Shown here: positions 46,045 to 54,356 of the stretch, piece by piece | Position numbering within the stretch: position 1 is the first letter of the stretch | Layout of the letters: each line of letters opens with the position of its first letter | Assembly: GCF_000712975.1 (NCBI RefSeq) | Contig: NZ_JHQL01000001.1 | Location: 1 to 64,000 of the forward strand | Direction of reading: 5' to 3' | Length of the DNA stretch: 64,000 nt | From: Vreelandella neptunia | GTDB taxonomy: Bacteria; Pseudomonadota; Gammaproteobacteria; Pseudomonadales; Halomonadaceae | Position numbers and translations under genes: made by a program | Notes under the pieces: model-generated | The model's database searches: none | Told to the model about the DNA's origin: nothing | What the model saw: only the letters and a program-made list of their open reading frames with translations

Positions 46045-49000
46045 TTACTCATCGCCAAGTGCCAGAAGCGAGGCGTTGCCACCTAAAGCAGCGGTGTTAT
46101 TGGTAATCGTTTTTTCAGTCACAAAGCGCTGTAGATAGTGCGGACCGCCTGCTTTTGGCCCAGTACCCGATAAGCCTTGTCCACCGAAAGGTTGTACGCC
46201 AACTACCGCGCCGATGATGTTCCGGTTGATATACACATTGCCCACCCGCATTTTCTGCGCTATTTCAGCGGCAAAAGACTCATTGCGACTGTGAACCCCG
46301 AAAGTAAGGCCATATCCGCGACCATTAATGTCGTTGATAACGCGGTCAAGTTCGCGGGCCTTGTAACGCACAATGTGCAGAATGGGACCAAACTGCTCGC
46401 GGGTCAGCGCATCAATGCTGTCGATGATAAAAGCGGCAGGCGCAACAAACGTGCCGTTTTGGGTGTGTTCCGCCGCCATCGGAGTTTCTGCGACTAATCG
46501 GTTTTCGCCCTTGAGTTTTTCAATATGCGCCATCAGACCTTTACGCGCATCTTCATCAATCACTGGGCCAACGTCAGTGCCTAAATCGCGAGGGTCACCA
46601 ATGCGCAGTTCATTCATGGCACCTTTAAGAATCTCAATCACCCGGTCGGCAACATCGTCTTGTAGATAAAGTACCCGTAGTGCGGAGCAGCGCTGACCGG
46701 CACTCTGGAACGCAGACTGAATCACATCCACAACCACCTGTTCAGGCAAAGCGGTTGAGTCGACAATCATTGCGTTCATACCGCCCGTTTCGGCAATTAA
46801 CGTTGGTAGCGGTGCGTTTTCCCGTGCGGCAAGCGCGCGGTTAATGATCTGCGCTGTATCGGTGCCACCGGTAAATACAACACCTGTAATGCGGGGGTCA
46901 GAGGTCAACACGCTGCCCACTGTGGGGCCATCGCCGGGCAGTAGCTGAACCACATCACGCGGCATGCCTGCTTCGTACAGCAGTTCAATCACGCGGTGGG
47001 CAACAATCGAGGTTTGCTCTGCAGGTTTGGCAAGCACAGTGTTGCCAGCAACGGCGGCGGCAACAATCTGGCCACAGAAGATAGCTACTGGGAAGTTCCA
47101 AGGGCTTATCGCTGCAAATACACCTTTACCACCCATCATCAAACGGTTGGATTCGCCGGTTGGGCCAGGCAGTTCAATCGGTTGGCCAAACGCTTCTTCA
47201 GCACGCATGGCGTAGTAGCGGCAGAAGTCGACGGCTTCTTTGATTTCGTCGACACCGTCGGTGAGCAGCTTACCGCCTTCACGTGAACAGAGCGTCATTA
47301 GCTCTGGCATGTGCTCTTCCATCAGGTCGGCCAGGCGGCGCAGGATGTCAGCGCGTTCGCTCACTGGGGTCGTTTCCCAACGCGGGAAGGCTTGCCAAGC
47401 TGCATCGAGCGCTTTGGCTGCCTGCTCTTTGCTAGTCCACTGAACGCTGCCTACGGTTTTACGGCGGTCAAAAGGCGAGGTTACTGGGTGGGTGCTGTCG
47501 GCATCGTCGGCAACATCAAAGGCCAGCAGCGGTTTTGCGAGGTACTGCTTATCCATAAACGTGCCCATCTTTTCCATTAGCGGATAGAAGTGGCTACGGA
47601 TATTAAGATTGACCCCGCGAGAGTTGCGGCGTTTTGGCCCGTAAATATCTTTCGGCAGTGGAATACGTTTATTGGCGAACGTTTTCTGCTGACGAAGCGT
47701 TTCAATGGGATGTTGGCACAATGACTCTACGGGGACTTCTGGATCGACAATTTGGTGAACAAAAGAGGAGTTGGCACCGTTTTCAAGTAGACGACGTACC
47801 AAATAGGGCAGTAGGTCTTTATGGGCGCCAACCGGGGCGTAAATACGGCAATAAGTGCCTTCAGGAGCACGCTCGAGAGCCGCGTCGTAAAGGGCTTCGC
47901 CCATGCCATGTAAGCGCTGGAATTCAAACGGGCGGCTATCGTGGTTGGCTAATTCAAGAATCGTGGTAACGGTATGAGCGTTGTGGGTAGCAAACTGAGG
48001 GAAAATGCGCCCATGAGTATCGTTGGATAGCAGGAATTGGGCGCAGGCCAAGTAAGCCACGTCGGTACAGGCTTTACGCGTAAATACCGGATAGCCGTCA
48101 ACGCCAAGCTGTTGAGACTCTTTGATTTCGCTGTCCCAATAAGCACCTTTTACTAAACGCAACGGGATTTCGTCGCCTTGTTGTTCGGCTAGGCGATTAA
48201 TATAGTGCAGCACCGGCAAAGCGCGCTTTGAATATGCCTGAACGACAAGACCAAAGTGCCCCCATCCTTTCACTGCGTCACTTTCATAAATCGCACGGAA
48301 AACTTCTAGTGAAAGCTCTAAACGATCAACTTCTTCTGCATCGATAGTGACGGCGACATCAAGTTCACGGGCTTTGGTGACTAACTGAATAACCGTATCG
48401 ACGAGTTCGGCAAGTACCTGCTCACGGCGGCCAAACTCATAACGCGGATGAAGGGCAGACAGCTTGATAGATACTGAAGGTGCAGGGGTTTTATCGCCCA
48501 GTGTTTTACAGGCTTTGCCGACCTGCTCGATTGCGCGAGCATAGTCATCATAGTAGCGCTTGGCGTCGGCTCGGGTGCGCGCTGCCTCTCCCAACATGTC
48601 ATAGGAGTAGGTATAGCCTTTATTAAATAGCGGTTTAGAGCGCTTTAGTGCTTCATTAATATCGCGTCCTAAAACGAACTGTTTGCCCATGATTTTCATC
48701 GCTTCCATCATGGCGCGACGAATCACTGGTTCGCCCACTTTATTAACCATGCGGTTAATAAAGTGGGCAGGTTGGCCCTCTTTTGGATGGTCAAGCTTCA
48801 ATACATGGCCAGTCATCAATAGACCCCATGTAGAGGCGTTTACCATCCATGATTCACTTTTACCGACGTGAGACTTCCAATCTGCGGGGCCAAGTCGGTC
48901 TTCAATTAGCGCATCGGCGGTCTCTTTATCTGGAATGCGTAGCATAGCCTCTGCTAAACACATCAACATTAGGCCTTCATGGGTGTCCAGGCTGTACTGC

Positions 49001-49236
49001 TGCAATAGTTCGTCAATCGTATCAACAGCCGTATCCATATTACGAACATCACGCACTAGCGCTGCGGTATTCGATTCAATCCGTACGAAATCGTCGCTGT
49101 CAGCATTGAGAACTTTGATGAGCTCACTGACGAAGGCATCCTCATCTACAAGATAGTGATCACTAACACGCTGCATTAGCGTATCAAGATCGGTTTGCCA
49201 GATGGCAGGGTCACGCATTTTCTTGGCATTGAGCAT
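46045..49236 (-). CDS. putA: Bifunctional proline dehydrogenase/P5C dehydrogenase PutA, short form (putA2)
   Basis: A 1063-residue PutA with the FAD-binding barrel (DAEEVDRLELSLEV, RLVKGAYWDSEIK, PQFATHNAHT, GANSSFVHQ) and the P5C dehydrogenase part (ISPWNFPVA, LIAETGGMN, catalytic C850 in AGQRCSALR). It ends soon after the dehydrogenase with GGNASLLALGDE, lacking the extra domain of putA1. It has no ribbon-helix-helix domain. It is clearly related to but divergent from putA1, so the pair is not a recent duplication. I chose the ATG at 49236. An ATG four codons earlier lacks a ribosome-binding site. The upstream araC gene is the likely regulator. Confidence 0.96.
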   Translation of the reverse strand: MLNAKKMRDPAIWQTDLDTLMQRVSDHYLVDEDAFVSELIKVLNADSDDFVRIESNTAALVRDVRNMDTAVDTIDELLQQYSLDTHEGLMLMCLAEAMLRIPDKETADALIEDRLGPADWKSHVGKSESWMVNASTWGLLMTGHVLKLDHPKEGQPAHFINRMVNKVGEPVIRRAMMEAMKIMGKQFVLGRDINEALKRSKPLFNKGYTYSYDMLGEAARTRADAKRYYDDYARAIEQVGKACKTLGDKTPAPSVSIKLSALHPRYEFGRREQVLAELVDTVIQLVTKARELDVAVTIDAEEVDRLELSLEVFRAIYESDAVKGWGHFGLVVQAYSKRALPVLHYINRLAEQQGDEIPLRLVKGAYWDSEIKESQQLGVDGYPVFTRKACTDVAYLACAQFLLSNDTHGRIFPQFATHNAHTVTTILELANHDSRPFEFQRLHGMGEALYDAALERAPEGTYCRIYAPVGAHKDLLPYLVRRLLENGANSSFVHQIVDPEVPVESLCQHPIETLRQQKTFANKRIPLPKDIYGPKRRNSRGVNLNIRSHFYPLMEKMGTFMDKQYLAKPLLAFDVADDADSTHPVTSPFDRRKTVGSVQWTSKEQAAKALDAAWQAFPRWETTPVSERADILRRLADLMEEHMPELMTLCSREGGKLLTDGVDEIKEAVDFCRYYAMRAEEAFGQPIELPGPTGESNRLMMGGKGVFAAISPWNFPVAIFCGQIVAAAVAGNTVLAKPAEQTSIVAHRVIELLYEAGMPRDVVQLLPGDGPTVGSVLTSDPRITGVVFTGGTDTAQIINRALAARENAPLPTLIAETGGMNAMIVDSTALPEQVVVDVIQSAFQSAGQRCSALRVLYLQDDVADRVIEILKGAMNELRIGDPRDLGTDVGPVIDEDARKGLMAHIEKLKGENRLVAETPMAAEHTQNGTFVAPAAFIIDSIDALTREQFGPILHIVRYKARELDRVINDINGRGYGLTFGVHSRNESFAAEIAQKMRVGNVYINRNIIGAVVGVQPFGGQGLSGTGPKAGGPHYLQRFVTEKTITNNTAALGGNASLLALGDE

Positions 49237-49355
49237 TGAGGCCCCCATAAGTCTGTACAGAAAGCGAAAAGCTGAATCAAATAACCGAACTAAAGAGATG
49301 ATAGGGCGTTATGCCCAAGATAACGGACGAATGTAGAGCGAGCTGCCATTAGGTG

Positions 49356-49384
49356 TATGTCGTTTTCATGGCAAAACGTGTCAA
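49356..49384 (-). promoter_or_regulatory. Possible activator-dependent promoter of putA2
   Basis: On the minus strand a perfect -35 TTGACA (49384-49379) is followed after 17 bases by the poor -10 GACATA. Short A-rich direct repeats (AAACTAAACTAAAG) lie just upstream. A good -35 with a weak -10 fits control by an AraC-type activator. Inferred. Confidence 0.35.
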
Positions 49385-49478
49385 TTTCTCGGTAAGAAAC
49401 GCTTTTTAAGACTTTAGTTTAGTTTCTAAATGGCTGCCAACACACAAACTTACGCGTTAAGCGACCCAGCTAACGGCT

Positions 49479-50378
49479 TTATGATGAGCGAGATGAGAGT
49501 GCACCAGCTTTAGAAGCTGCTCCTGTGGGCGTCGATGAAGGCGCTAACGGCGTTGAATAAGCCGTTGAATAAGCAGTTGAGCGAACAGCTGAATCAAGAG
49601 GTGTATTGGCTATTCCCGCACCCTGGCGTAATTGGCGGGGTGACACCCCATAGCTACGCCGAAAAGCGTGGGAAAGAGCGCTTTGGTTAGCAAAGCCTGT
49701 TTGAATGGCAATATCGGTGAGTGGCAGGCGGCTTTGTAATACTAGCTGACGAGCCGCGTGTAGGCGCTGGCGTCGCACATATTGCCAGGGCGATAGGCCC
49801 GTTTGGATGCGAAAGCGCTCAGAGAAGTGTGCTTCACTAAGGCACGCTAGCTTAGCTAAATCAGCGACTCTTAGCTCATCGGCCAAGTGGTGGCGAATGA
49901 AACGATCAATTTGACCAAGATTAAGACGACGCTGAGAGGTGCTCTCTGTTGCGCCCAAACGAGCTTTTAATGAACCTAGCAAAGTGGCAGCAAGCCGATC
50001 CTGCTGAAAAGACATGGCTGACGTGTCAAATCCTTGGGCGAGTTCGCTTTCTACAAAGGCTAGGTAGTGGCGTAATGGGTTGTCTAAGGCAAAAAAACGC
50101 GGGGCATCAAACAGGGCCACTAACTCGCGGTGTTCACCCGTCAGAGCTGGCGCATCTTCAGGGAGGTCAAGAATTAGTTGCCGGTTGTAGCCGTTACCTG
50201 AATAAAAATGTTCATGGTTAGCAGGAACAATGCAACCAGAGAAGGCGTTGACGCGGCCACCGAGGCCTTCGATTTCAAATTCTGAAGAGCCGCAAAGCGT
50301 AATGACTATTTGGTGAAAGTCGTGGGAGTGATGTTTTGTGGCGCTTTCTAAAGGGATTTGACGAATAGTACTCGGCAT
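49479..50378 (-). CDS. AraC family regulator, likely regulator of the put genes
   Basis: A 299-residue regulator with an N-terminal cupin-type sensor (HSHDFHQIVITLCG, PANHEHFYSG). A C-terminal AraC DNA-binding domain lies at about 165-262 (LRVADLAKLACLSEAHFSERFRIQTGLSPWQYVRRQRLHAARQL and LTDIAIQTGFANQSALSHAFRRSYG, each shown here as family segments). Position just upstream of putA2 on the same strand parallels PruR, the AraC-type activator of proline genes in Pseudomonas aeruginosa. The last 35 residues are a low-complexity Ser/Thr/Ala tail encoded partly by a 12-bp repeat. GGAG precedes the ATG. Confidence 0.85.
   Translation of the reverse strand: MPSTIRQIPLESATKHHSHDFHQIVITLCGSSEFEIEGLGGRVNAFSGCIVPANHEHFYSGNGYNRQLILDLPEDAPALTGEHRELVALFDAPRFFALDNPLRHYLAFVESELAQGFDTSAMSFQQDRLAATLLGSLKARLGATESTSQRRLNLGQIDRFIRHHLADELRVADLAKLACLSEAHFSERFRIQTGLSPWQYVRRQRLHAARQLVLQSRLPLTDIAIQTGFANQSALSHAFRRSYGVSPRQLRQGAGIANTPLDSAVRSTAYSTAYSTPLAPSSTPTGAASKAGALSSRSS
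49551..49586 (-). repeat. 12-bp in-frame tandem repeat in the araC tail
   Basis: CGTTGAATAAGC occurs twice (49551-49562, 49563-49574), followed by a degenerate third copy. On the coding strand it encodes repeated Ala-Tyr-Ser-Thr. Confidence 0.75.
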
Positions 50379-50405
50379 GGGGGTCTCCTCGGCACTGCTG
50401 GCCTA

Positions 50406-50765
50406 TTAGCGTTGGCGCAGCGCTGTATGTGCCGCTAAATGATCACGTAAAGCTTTCAGTTCCGTGTAACCCTCCTGGTTAAGTAACGGTTTGCTTCGAG
50501 CAATTTGCCAATGGCGCCCGTAGGAGTCCATTAAATGCGCTGCGCGACGGCGCACACTATCTAGATACTCATCGTGACGAATGGGGTAGCCAATAATGGC
50601 ATTCCATTCGGTTTCACTGACCTTGCTTTCCAGCGCTTTGTCAAATAAAGCGAGCAGGTCATGAGGTTCGGTGCGGTAGCGTGGTGTACCTACCGTCATT
50701 AATATCAACAGCACGGCACCTATCACCAATAAACATACGCCAAACACCAATAGGTACAGTGCCAT
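50406..50765 (-). CDS. Small membrane-anchored hypothetical protein
   Basis: A 119-residue protein with one strong N-terminal membrane helix (residues about 4-25, LLVFGVCLLVIGAVLLILM). A charged, soluble cytoplasmic or periplasmic part follows, with TEWNAIIGYPIRHDEYLDSVRRRAAHLMD and EGYTELKALRDHL. I do not recognise the family. It lies about 27 bp upstream of the araC gene on the same strand and may be in the same transcript. Confidence 0.7.
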   Translation of the reverse strand: MALYLLVFGVCLLVIGAVLLILMTVGTPRYRTEPHDLLALFDKALESKVSETEWNAIIGYPIRHDEYLDSVRRRAAHLMDSYGRHWQIARSKPLLNQEGYTELKALRDHLAAHTALRQR

Positions 50766-50910
50766 ACTAGGCTCCCCGCAGTAGCAGTACTCGTTTGAAA
50801 GTTGAAAACCAGTATACGCGTGCTGCTCCTTAAGGCGAAAATTTTGCCGTTTTGCGAACTTTTCCTGTGCACGGTGTCTGAAGGTTTACAGGCAACATCG
50901 CGATAGCAGT

Positions 50911-50985
50911 CGTTAATAGTGTTGTTCTGGCTATTGTTTTCGATCCCTTGCTTCCGCTGCTTATACTAAGCAGCGGTTTTTTTTG
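50911..50985 (+). ncRNA. Candidate small RNA A (paralogue of candidate B)
   Basis: A gene-free plus-strand stretch between two minus-strand genes ends in a strong Rho-independent terminator. No plus-strand protein gene lies upstream for more than 13 kb. It contains the hairpin AATAG/CTATT with TGTTGT in its loop (50920-50925), then GATCCCTTGCTT (50942-50953), then the terminator. Candidate B at 55387-55487 has the same order of elements. The 5' end and promoter were not found, so it may begin further left. The remaining stretches, 50766-50910 and 50986-51157, show no gene; only a GGCGAAAATTTTGCC palindrome at about 50834 stands out. Confidence 0.55.
50953..50985 (+). terminator. Rho-independent terminator of candidate RNA A
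   Basis: The perfect stem CCGCTGCTTA / TAAGCAGCGG has a TAC loop and eight T residues. It is oriented for the plus strand only. Confidence 0.92.
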
Positions 50986-51157
50986 CTTTTAAGATGGTCG
51001 TTTCACTTAACGCAAACACTTATTTAACCGAAAAGGTGTCGATAAGTGGCTATCCGCAGCGAAGAGAACGTGTGGGTGATAGCTCGTGACCTTCAGCGAA
51101 TAGATCAAGGCCCAGCAGATGGCAGCTACTAGACAGAGAATCGCTGATAAATAACGG

Positions 51158-51565
51158 TTAGTGGCGGCGAATAGTAAGCAGCGCCATTAAAATATCACGG
51201 CGCGTTACAATGCCGACTAAACGTTGCTGTTCCACAACGGGATAAATCTTGGGCTTAGCTCCGAGCATCTCTTGTGCCAAATCGGTGATGCTTTTGTTGG
51301 GCGTTGTTGTGAGCACATCTTGGCGCATTAATTCCCGAACCAGCGGCGCTTCATCGTCGTGGTAGATACTGTCTAAAACGCGGCCCATCACATCCTGTTC
51401 CGATATAAAACCAATTAGCCGATCAGAGGTATCTACCACCGGAGCGCCTGGTAAGCGATGTAATGCTAAACCCTGAGCCAAGGTGGTGATAGAGGTCTCA
51501 CCAGTAACACGATAGCAGTCCCGTGACATGACATCGCGCACGGTATCGGGGGTTTTTTTATTCAT
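51158..51565 (-). CDS. CBS-domain pair protein
   Basis: A 135-residue protein made of two CBS motifs in tandem (residues about 8-65 and 75-132). Seen are VRDVMSRDCYRVTGE, LPGAPVVDTSDRLIGFISEQDVMG, LTTTPNKSITDLAQEM and KIYPVVEQQRLVGIVTRRDILMALL. Such stand-alone Bateman modules bind adenine nucleotides and sense energy state. Target unknown. It stands alone, with GGAGT before the ATG. Confidence 0.9.
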   Translation of the reverse strand: MNKKTPDTVRDVMSRDCYRVTGETSITTLAQGLALHRLPGAPVVDTSDRLIGFISEQDVMGRVLDSIYHDDEAPLVRELMRQDVLTTTPNKSITDLAQEMLGAKPKIYPVVEQQRLVGIVTRRDILMALLTIRRH

Positions 51566-51760
51566 GGTGATACTCCTTAACGTGATACGCGCATTTTCGC
51601 TCTAAAAATGGGTCGGGTAGTGGCTGTGGGGCTAGGAACGATATGTGCTTTATTTTTATTAATGTAGAAGATTTAACTCATCCTGCGTTGTCCTTACTAA
51701 TGTTACATTCAACGCTTTGCTCTTTTTCAAATGCTATTTCAACTACTACAAGGAGCCACT

Positions 51761-52291
51761 ATGGACGCGCGTGAATACCTCAATCGCAAAGGCGTTGGCA
51801 TAGAAAGAGACCCTGAACGGCCCAACACATTAGAAGAAAAAGCGTGGGAAAGGGCGCGTGGGTCAGGTAGCCAGCGGCCTAAGTCTGGCACGCCCCATGA
51901 CTGGGAAGATTGGGAGCGCCATCATGATGATTTGGCAGACGGTGCGGAAACGTTAGAGCAGAAAATAGATAAAGAGGCGCATCAAAAAGCGCTTGCTAAA
52001 GAGAAACAGCAGGCTGAAAAAGCACGGGCGGCGGTAGAGCATTTTACTCCCCCTGTGCAGCCGGATATTCAGCATCAAGCGTCATCTTCTACGGCTTCGG
52101 GAGTAACGCCAATATCATCTCAGCCCGCTGCTTTACTGCTTGCTTACCGTGCGCTAGCTATTCTACTACCGCCTTTGGCCGTCGGGTTAACAGACGGAGG
52201 GGCAAAACGTGTTGCTACTAGCATTGTATTGACGCTATTAGGCTGGATTCCAGGTGTGGTACATGCCTTTGTATGGTTAAAAAAGCACTAA
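51761..52291 (+). CDS. Pmp3/YqaE-type membrane protein with a long soluble N-terminal region
   Basis: A 176-residue protein. The first 90 residues are charged and helical (WERARGSGSQRPKSGTPHDW, then a Glu/Lys/Ala-rich coiled-coil-like run), followed by a Ser/Pro linker. The last 48 residues are a Pmp3/YqaE domain with two membrane helices (LAILLPPLAVGLTDGG and LTLLGWIPGVVHAFVW). Plain Pmp3 proteins have only about 50-60 residues and are linked to salt and cold tolerance. The N-terminal extension is unusual. AAGGAG supports the ATG at 51761. Confidence 0.85.
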   Translation: MDAREYLNRKGVGIERDPERPNTLEEKAWERARGSGSQRPKSGTPHDWEDWERHHDDLADGAETLEQKIDKEAHQKALAKEKQQAEKARAAVEHFTPPVQPDIQHQASSSTASGVTPISSQPAALLLAYRALAILLPPLAVGLTDGGAKRVATSIVLTLLGWIPGVVHAFVWLKKH

Positions 52292-52315
52292 TCCGTTAAT
52301 TACTCGTTTGGCCCA

Positions 52316-52343
52316 TTGGCAGTTGTTGTTAAGCGCGTATAAT
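52316..52343 (+). promoter_or_regulatory. Sigma-70 promoter of the DMT transporter gene
   Basis: -35 TTGGCA (52316-52321), a 16-bp spacer and a perfect -10 TATAAT (52338-52343), 34 bp before the ATG. Confidence 0.7.
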
Positions 52344-52376
52344 CTCCGTCAACTTTCCTTTTTTTTGAGGTTTACG

Positions 52377-53246
52377 ATGGGCTACCTTGTTGGCGTAACG
52401 GCGCTGTGGGCGTTCTCTTTTTCGTTGATCGGAGTGTATTTGGCTGGCCAAGTCGATAGCTATTTCGCAGTGCTCGTCAGAGTAACACTCGCCACGCTGG
52501 TCTTTTTGCCGTTTTTACGCCCCAGCTTGCTACGTGGCAGGCAGCGCTTAGCGTTAATGGCGTTGGGGGCGGTTCAGCTAGGCATCATGTACACCTTTTT
52601 TTACCACTCCTTTTTACTGCTATCGGTTCCTGAAGTACTGCTGTTTACGATTTTTACACCCATTTATATCGCGCTCCTAGATGACTTAATGTTTAAGCGC
52701 TTCACGCCTATTTATTTAGTAACCGCCATACTGGCGGTAATCGGAGCGGGCGTTATTCGTTACGACGGTATTGATAGTGGATTCTGGCTGGGCTTTTTAG
52801 TGGTGCAGGGGGCCAACCTCTGTTTTGCAATCGGGCAGGTGGGCTATCGGCGGCTAGCCGCTGATTTGCCGCCTACCTTGGCATGGCATAACGTTTTTGG
52901 CTGGTTCTTCGTTGGTGCGATGGTGGTCGCACTTCCCGCATTTTTACTCTTTGGTAATACGGCTGCACTCCCTACTACCCCAGTACAGTGGAGCGTATTG
53001 GCATGGCTTGGATTAGTCGCGTCTGGAGTGGGTTATTTCGCCTGGAACCAAGGCGCCACTAAAGTAGATGCGGGAACGTTAGCGGTAATGAACAATGCGC
53101 TAGTGCCCGCTGGCCTAGTGGTTAATTTGGTGATCTGGAATCGCGATGCGGAAATCGGTAAGCTACTTTTAGGTGCTGCAATCATGGCCGCCTCGCTGTG
53201 GTTAAATCACTGGTGGTTACAGCGCCGTCACGCTATATCTGTCTAA
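52377..53246 (+). CDS. DMT superfamily transporter (EamA domains)
   Basis: A 289-residue inner-membrane protein with about ten hydrophobic helices in two EamA halves (GVTALWAFSFSLIGVYLAGQ, then WLGLVASGVGYFAWNQGATKVDAGTLAVMNN across the second half). Family members export or import amino acids and other metabolites. The substrate is unknown. I chose the ATG at 52377, preceded by TGAGG and by a clear promoter. An upstream in-frame start at 52308 lies before that promoter and is rejected. A weak inverted repeat (TTGCCCAG/CTGGGCAA, 53266-53305) follows. Confidence 0.88.
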   Translation: MGYLVGVTALWAFSFSLIGVYLAGQVDSYFAVLVRVTLATLVFLPFLRPSLLRGRQRLALMALGAVQLGIMYTFFYHSFLLLSVPEVLLFTIFTPIYIALLDDLMFKRFTPIYLVTAILAVIGAGVIRYDGIDSGFWLGFLVVQGANLCFAIGQVGYRRLAADLPPTLAWHNVFGWFFVGAMVVALPAFLLFGNTAALPTTPVQWSVLAWLGLVASGVGYFAWNQGATKVDAGTLAVMNNALVPAGLVVNLVIWNRDAEIGKLLLGAAIMAASLWLNHWWLQRRHAISV

Positions 53247-53362
53247 TTAATTCAAGCCATTGTTTTTGCCCAGGGGAGCTTGCGTTTCTGCATTACACTG
53301 GGCAATTTGCTCGATACCCTCATACTCTCCATAATGTGGGCTGATGCCAGCGAGAGTTGTCC

Positions 53363-54355
53363 ATGTCTAACACCCCATCGTCAGGTTTAGCACCCTTGAG
53401 CCAGGCCCAACAAACGCAGCCTTTCGAAACGACGTCTTTTAAGACGAGGCCTTCTAAAGCAGCGCCTTTTAAGACAGCGCCTTTTAAGACAATAGGCTTA
53501 ATCGGCCGTTTAGGCAGCGATAAAGTGGTCGATTCGCTCAAAAGGCTGGTCAACTATTTAGTTACCCATGATTATAAAGTATTGATTGAGGATCGGACGG
53601 CAACGGCGTTACCGGATCATGGGCTGCCTGAAGCCAGCCGCCGCATACTTGGAGAGTTATGCGATCTTGTCATCGTTGTTGGTGGCGATGGCAGCCTTCT
53701 GGGCGCCGCACGCACGCTATGCCTTAGTGGTACGTTAATATTAGGCGTCAACCGTGGGCGGTTAGGCTTTTTAACCGATATTTCTCCCGATGAGTTGGAA
53801 AGCCGGGTTGGTGAAGTGTTAGCGGGTGAGTTTGAAGTTGAAGAGCGTTTCTTGCTTGATTCCGTGTTGTATCGAAACGGTAAAGCGGTAGGTAGCGGTG
53901 TTGCGCTCAATGAAGTGGTGGTTCATCCCGGTAAAGCGGTACGAATGATTGAGTTCGAACTGTTTATTGATGGGCAGTTTGTGTATAGCCAGCGTAGTGA
54001 TGGCTTAATTATTGCTACGCCGACAGGTTCAACTGCCTATGCTCTTTCGGGGGGTGGGCCGATCATGCATCCCAAGCTTGATGTGGTGACGTTAGTCCCC
54101 ATGTTTCCCCACACGCTTTCAAGCCGTCCTATTGTGATTGACGCTGCCAGTGAAATCCGTATCCATATTGGTGAAACCAATCAGACCTATCCCCATATCA
54201 GTTGCGATGGACAAACCCGTGCAGTGGCTAAACCAGACGATGTGCTTGTCATACAACGCAAACCAGAGCGTGTACAGCTAGTTCACCCTATTGGGCATAA
54301 TTTTTATGAAGTGCTGCGCAGCAAGCTCGGCTGGAGCCATCGGCTAGGGGATTAA
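53363..54355 (+). CDS. nadK: NAD kinase NadK with repetitive N-terminal extension
   Basis: NadK phosphorylates NAD to NADP. The 330-residue protein has the GGDG motif in VVGGDGSLLGAAR near residue 108, NRGRLGFLTDI near 132, NEVVVHPG, and DGLIIATPTGSTAYALSGGG near 213. Usual proteobacterial NadK has 290-300 residues. Here the first 43 residues before IGLIGR are an extension that includes imperfect S/P-F-K-T repeats encoded by a 15-bp minisatellite. The ATG at 53363 is used; a TTG two codons earlier is unlikely. The phosphatase gene follows by 1 bp. Confidence 0.95.
   Translation: MSNTPSSGLAPLSQAQQTQPFETTSFKTRPSKAAPFKTAPFKTIGLIGRLGSDKVVDSLKRLVNYLVTHDYKVLIEDRTATALPDHGLPEASRRILGELCDLVIVVGGDGSLLGAARTLCLSGTLILGVNRGRLGFLTDISPDELESRVGEVLAGEFEVEERFLLDSVLYRNGKAVGSGVALNEVVVHPGKAVRMIEFELFIDGQFVYSQRSDGLIIATPTGSTAYALSGGGPIMHPKLDVVTLVPMFPHTLSSRPIVIDAASEIRIHIGETNQTYPHISCDGQTRAVAKPDDVLVIQRKPERVQLVHPIGHNFYEVLRSKLGWSHRLGD
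53417..53491 (+). repeat. 15-bp minisatellite inside nadK
   Basis: Five consecutive 15-bp units occupy 53417-53491. The last two (53462-53476, 53477-53491; GCGCCTTTTAAGACA) are identical and the others degenerate. In frame, they encode repeats of the type Ala-Pro-Phe-Lys-Thr. Confidence 0.88.
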
Positions 54356-54356
54356 C

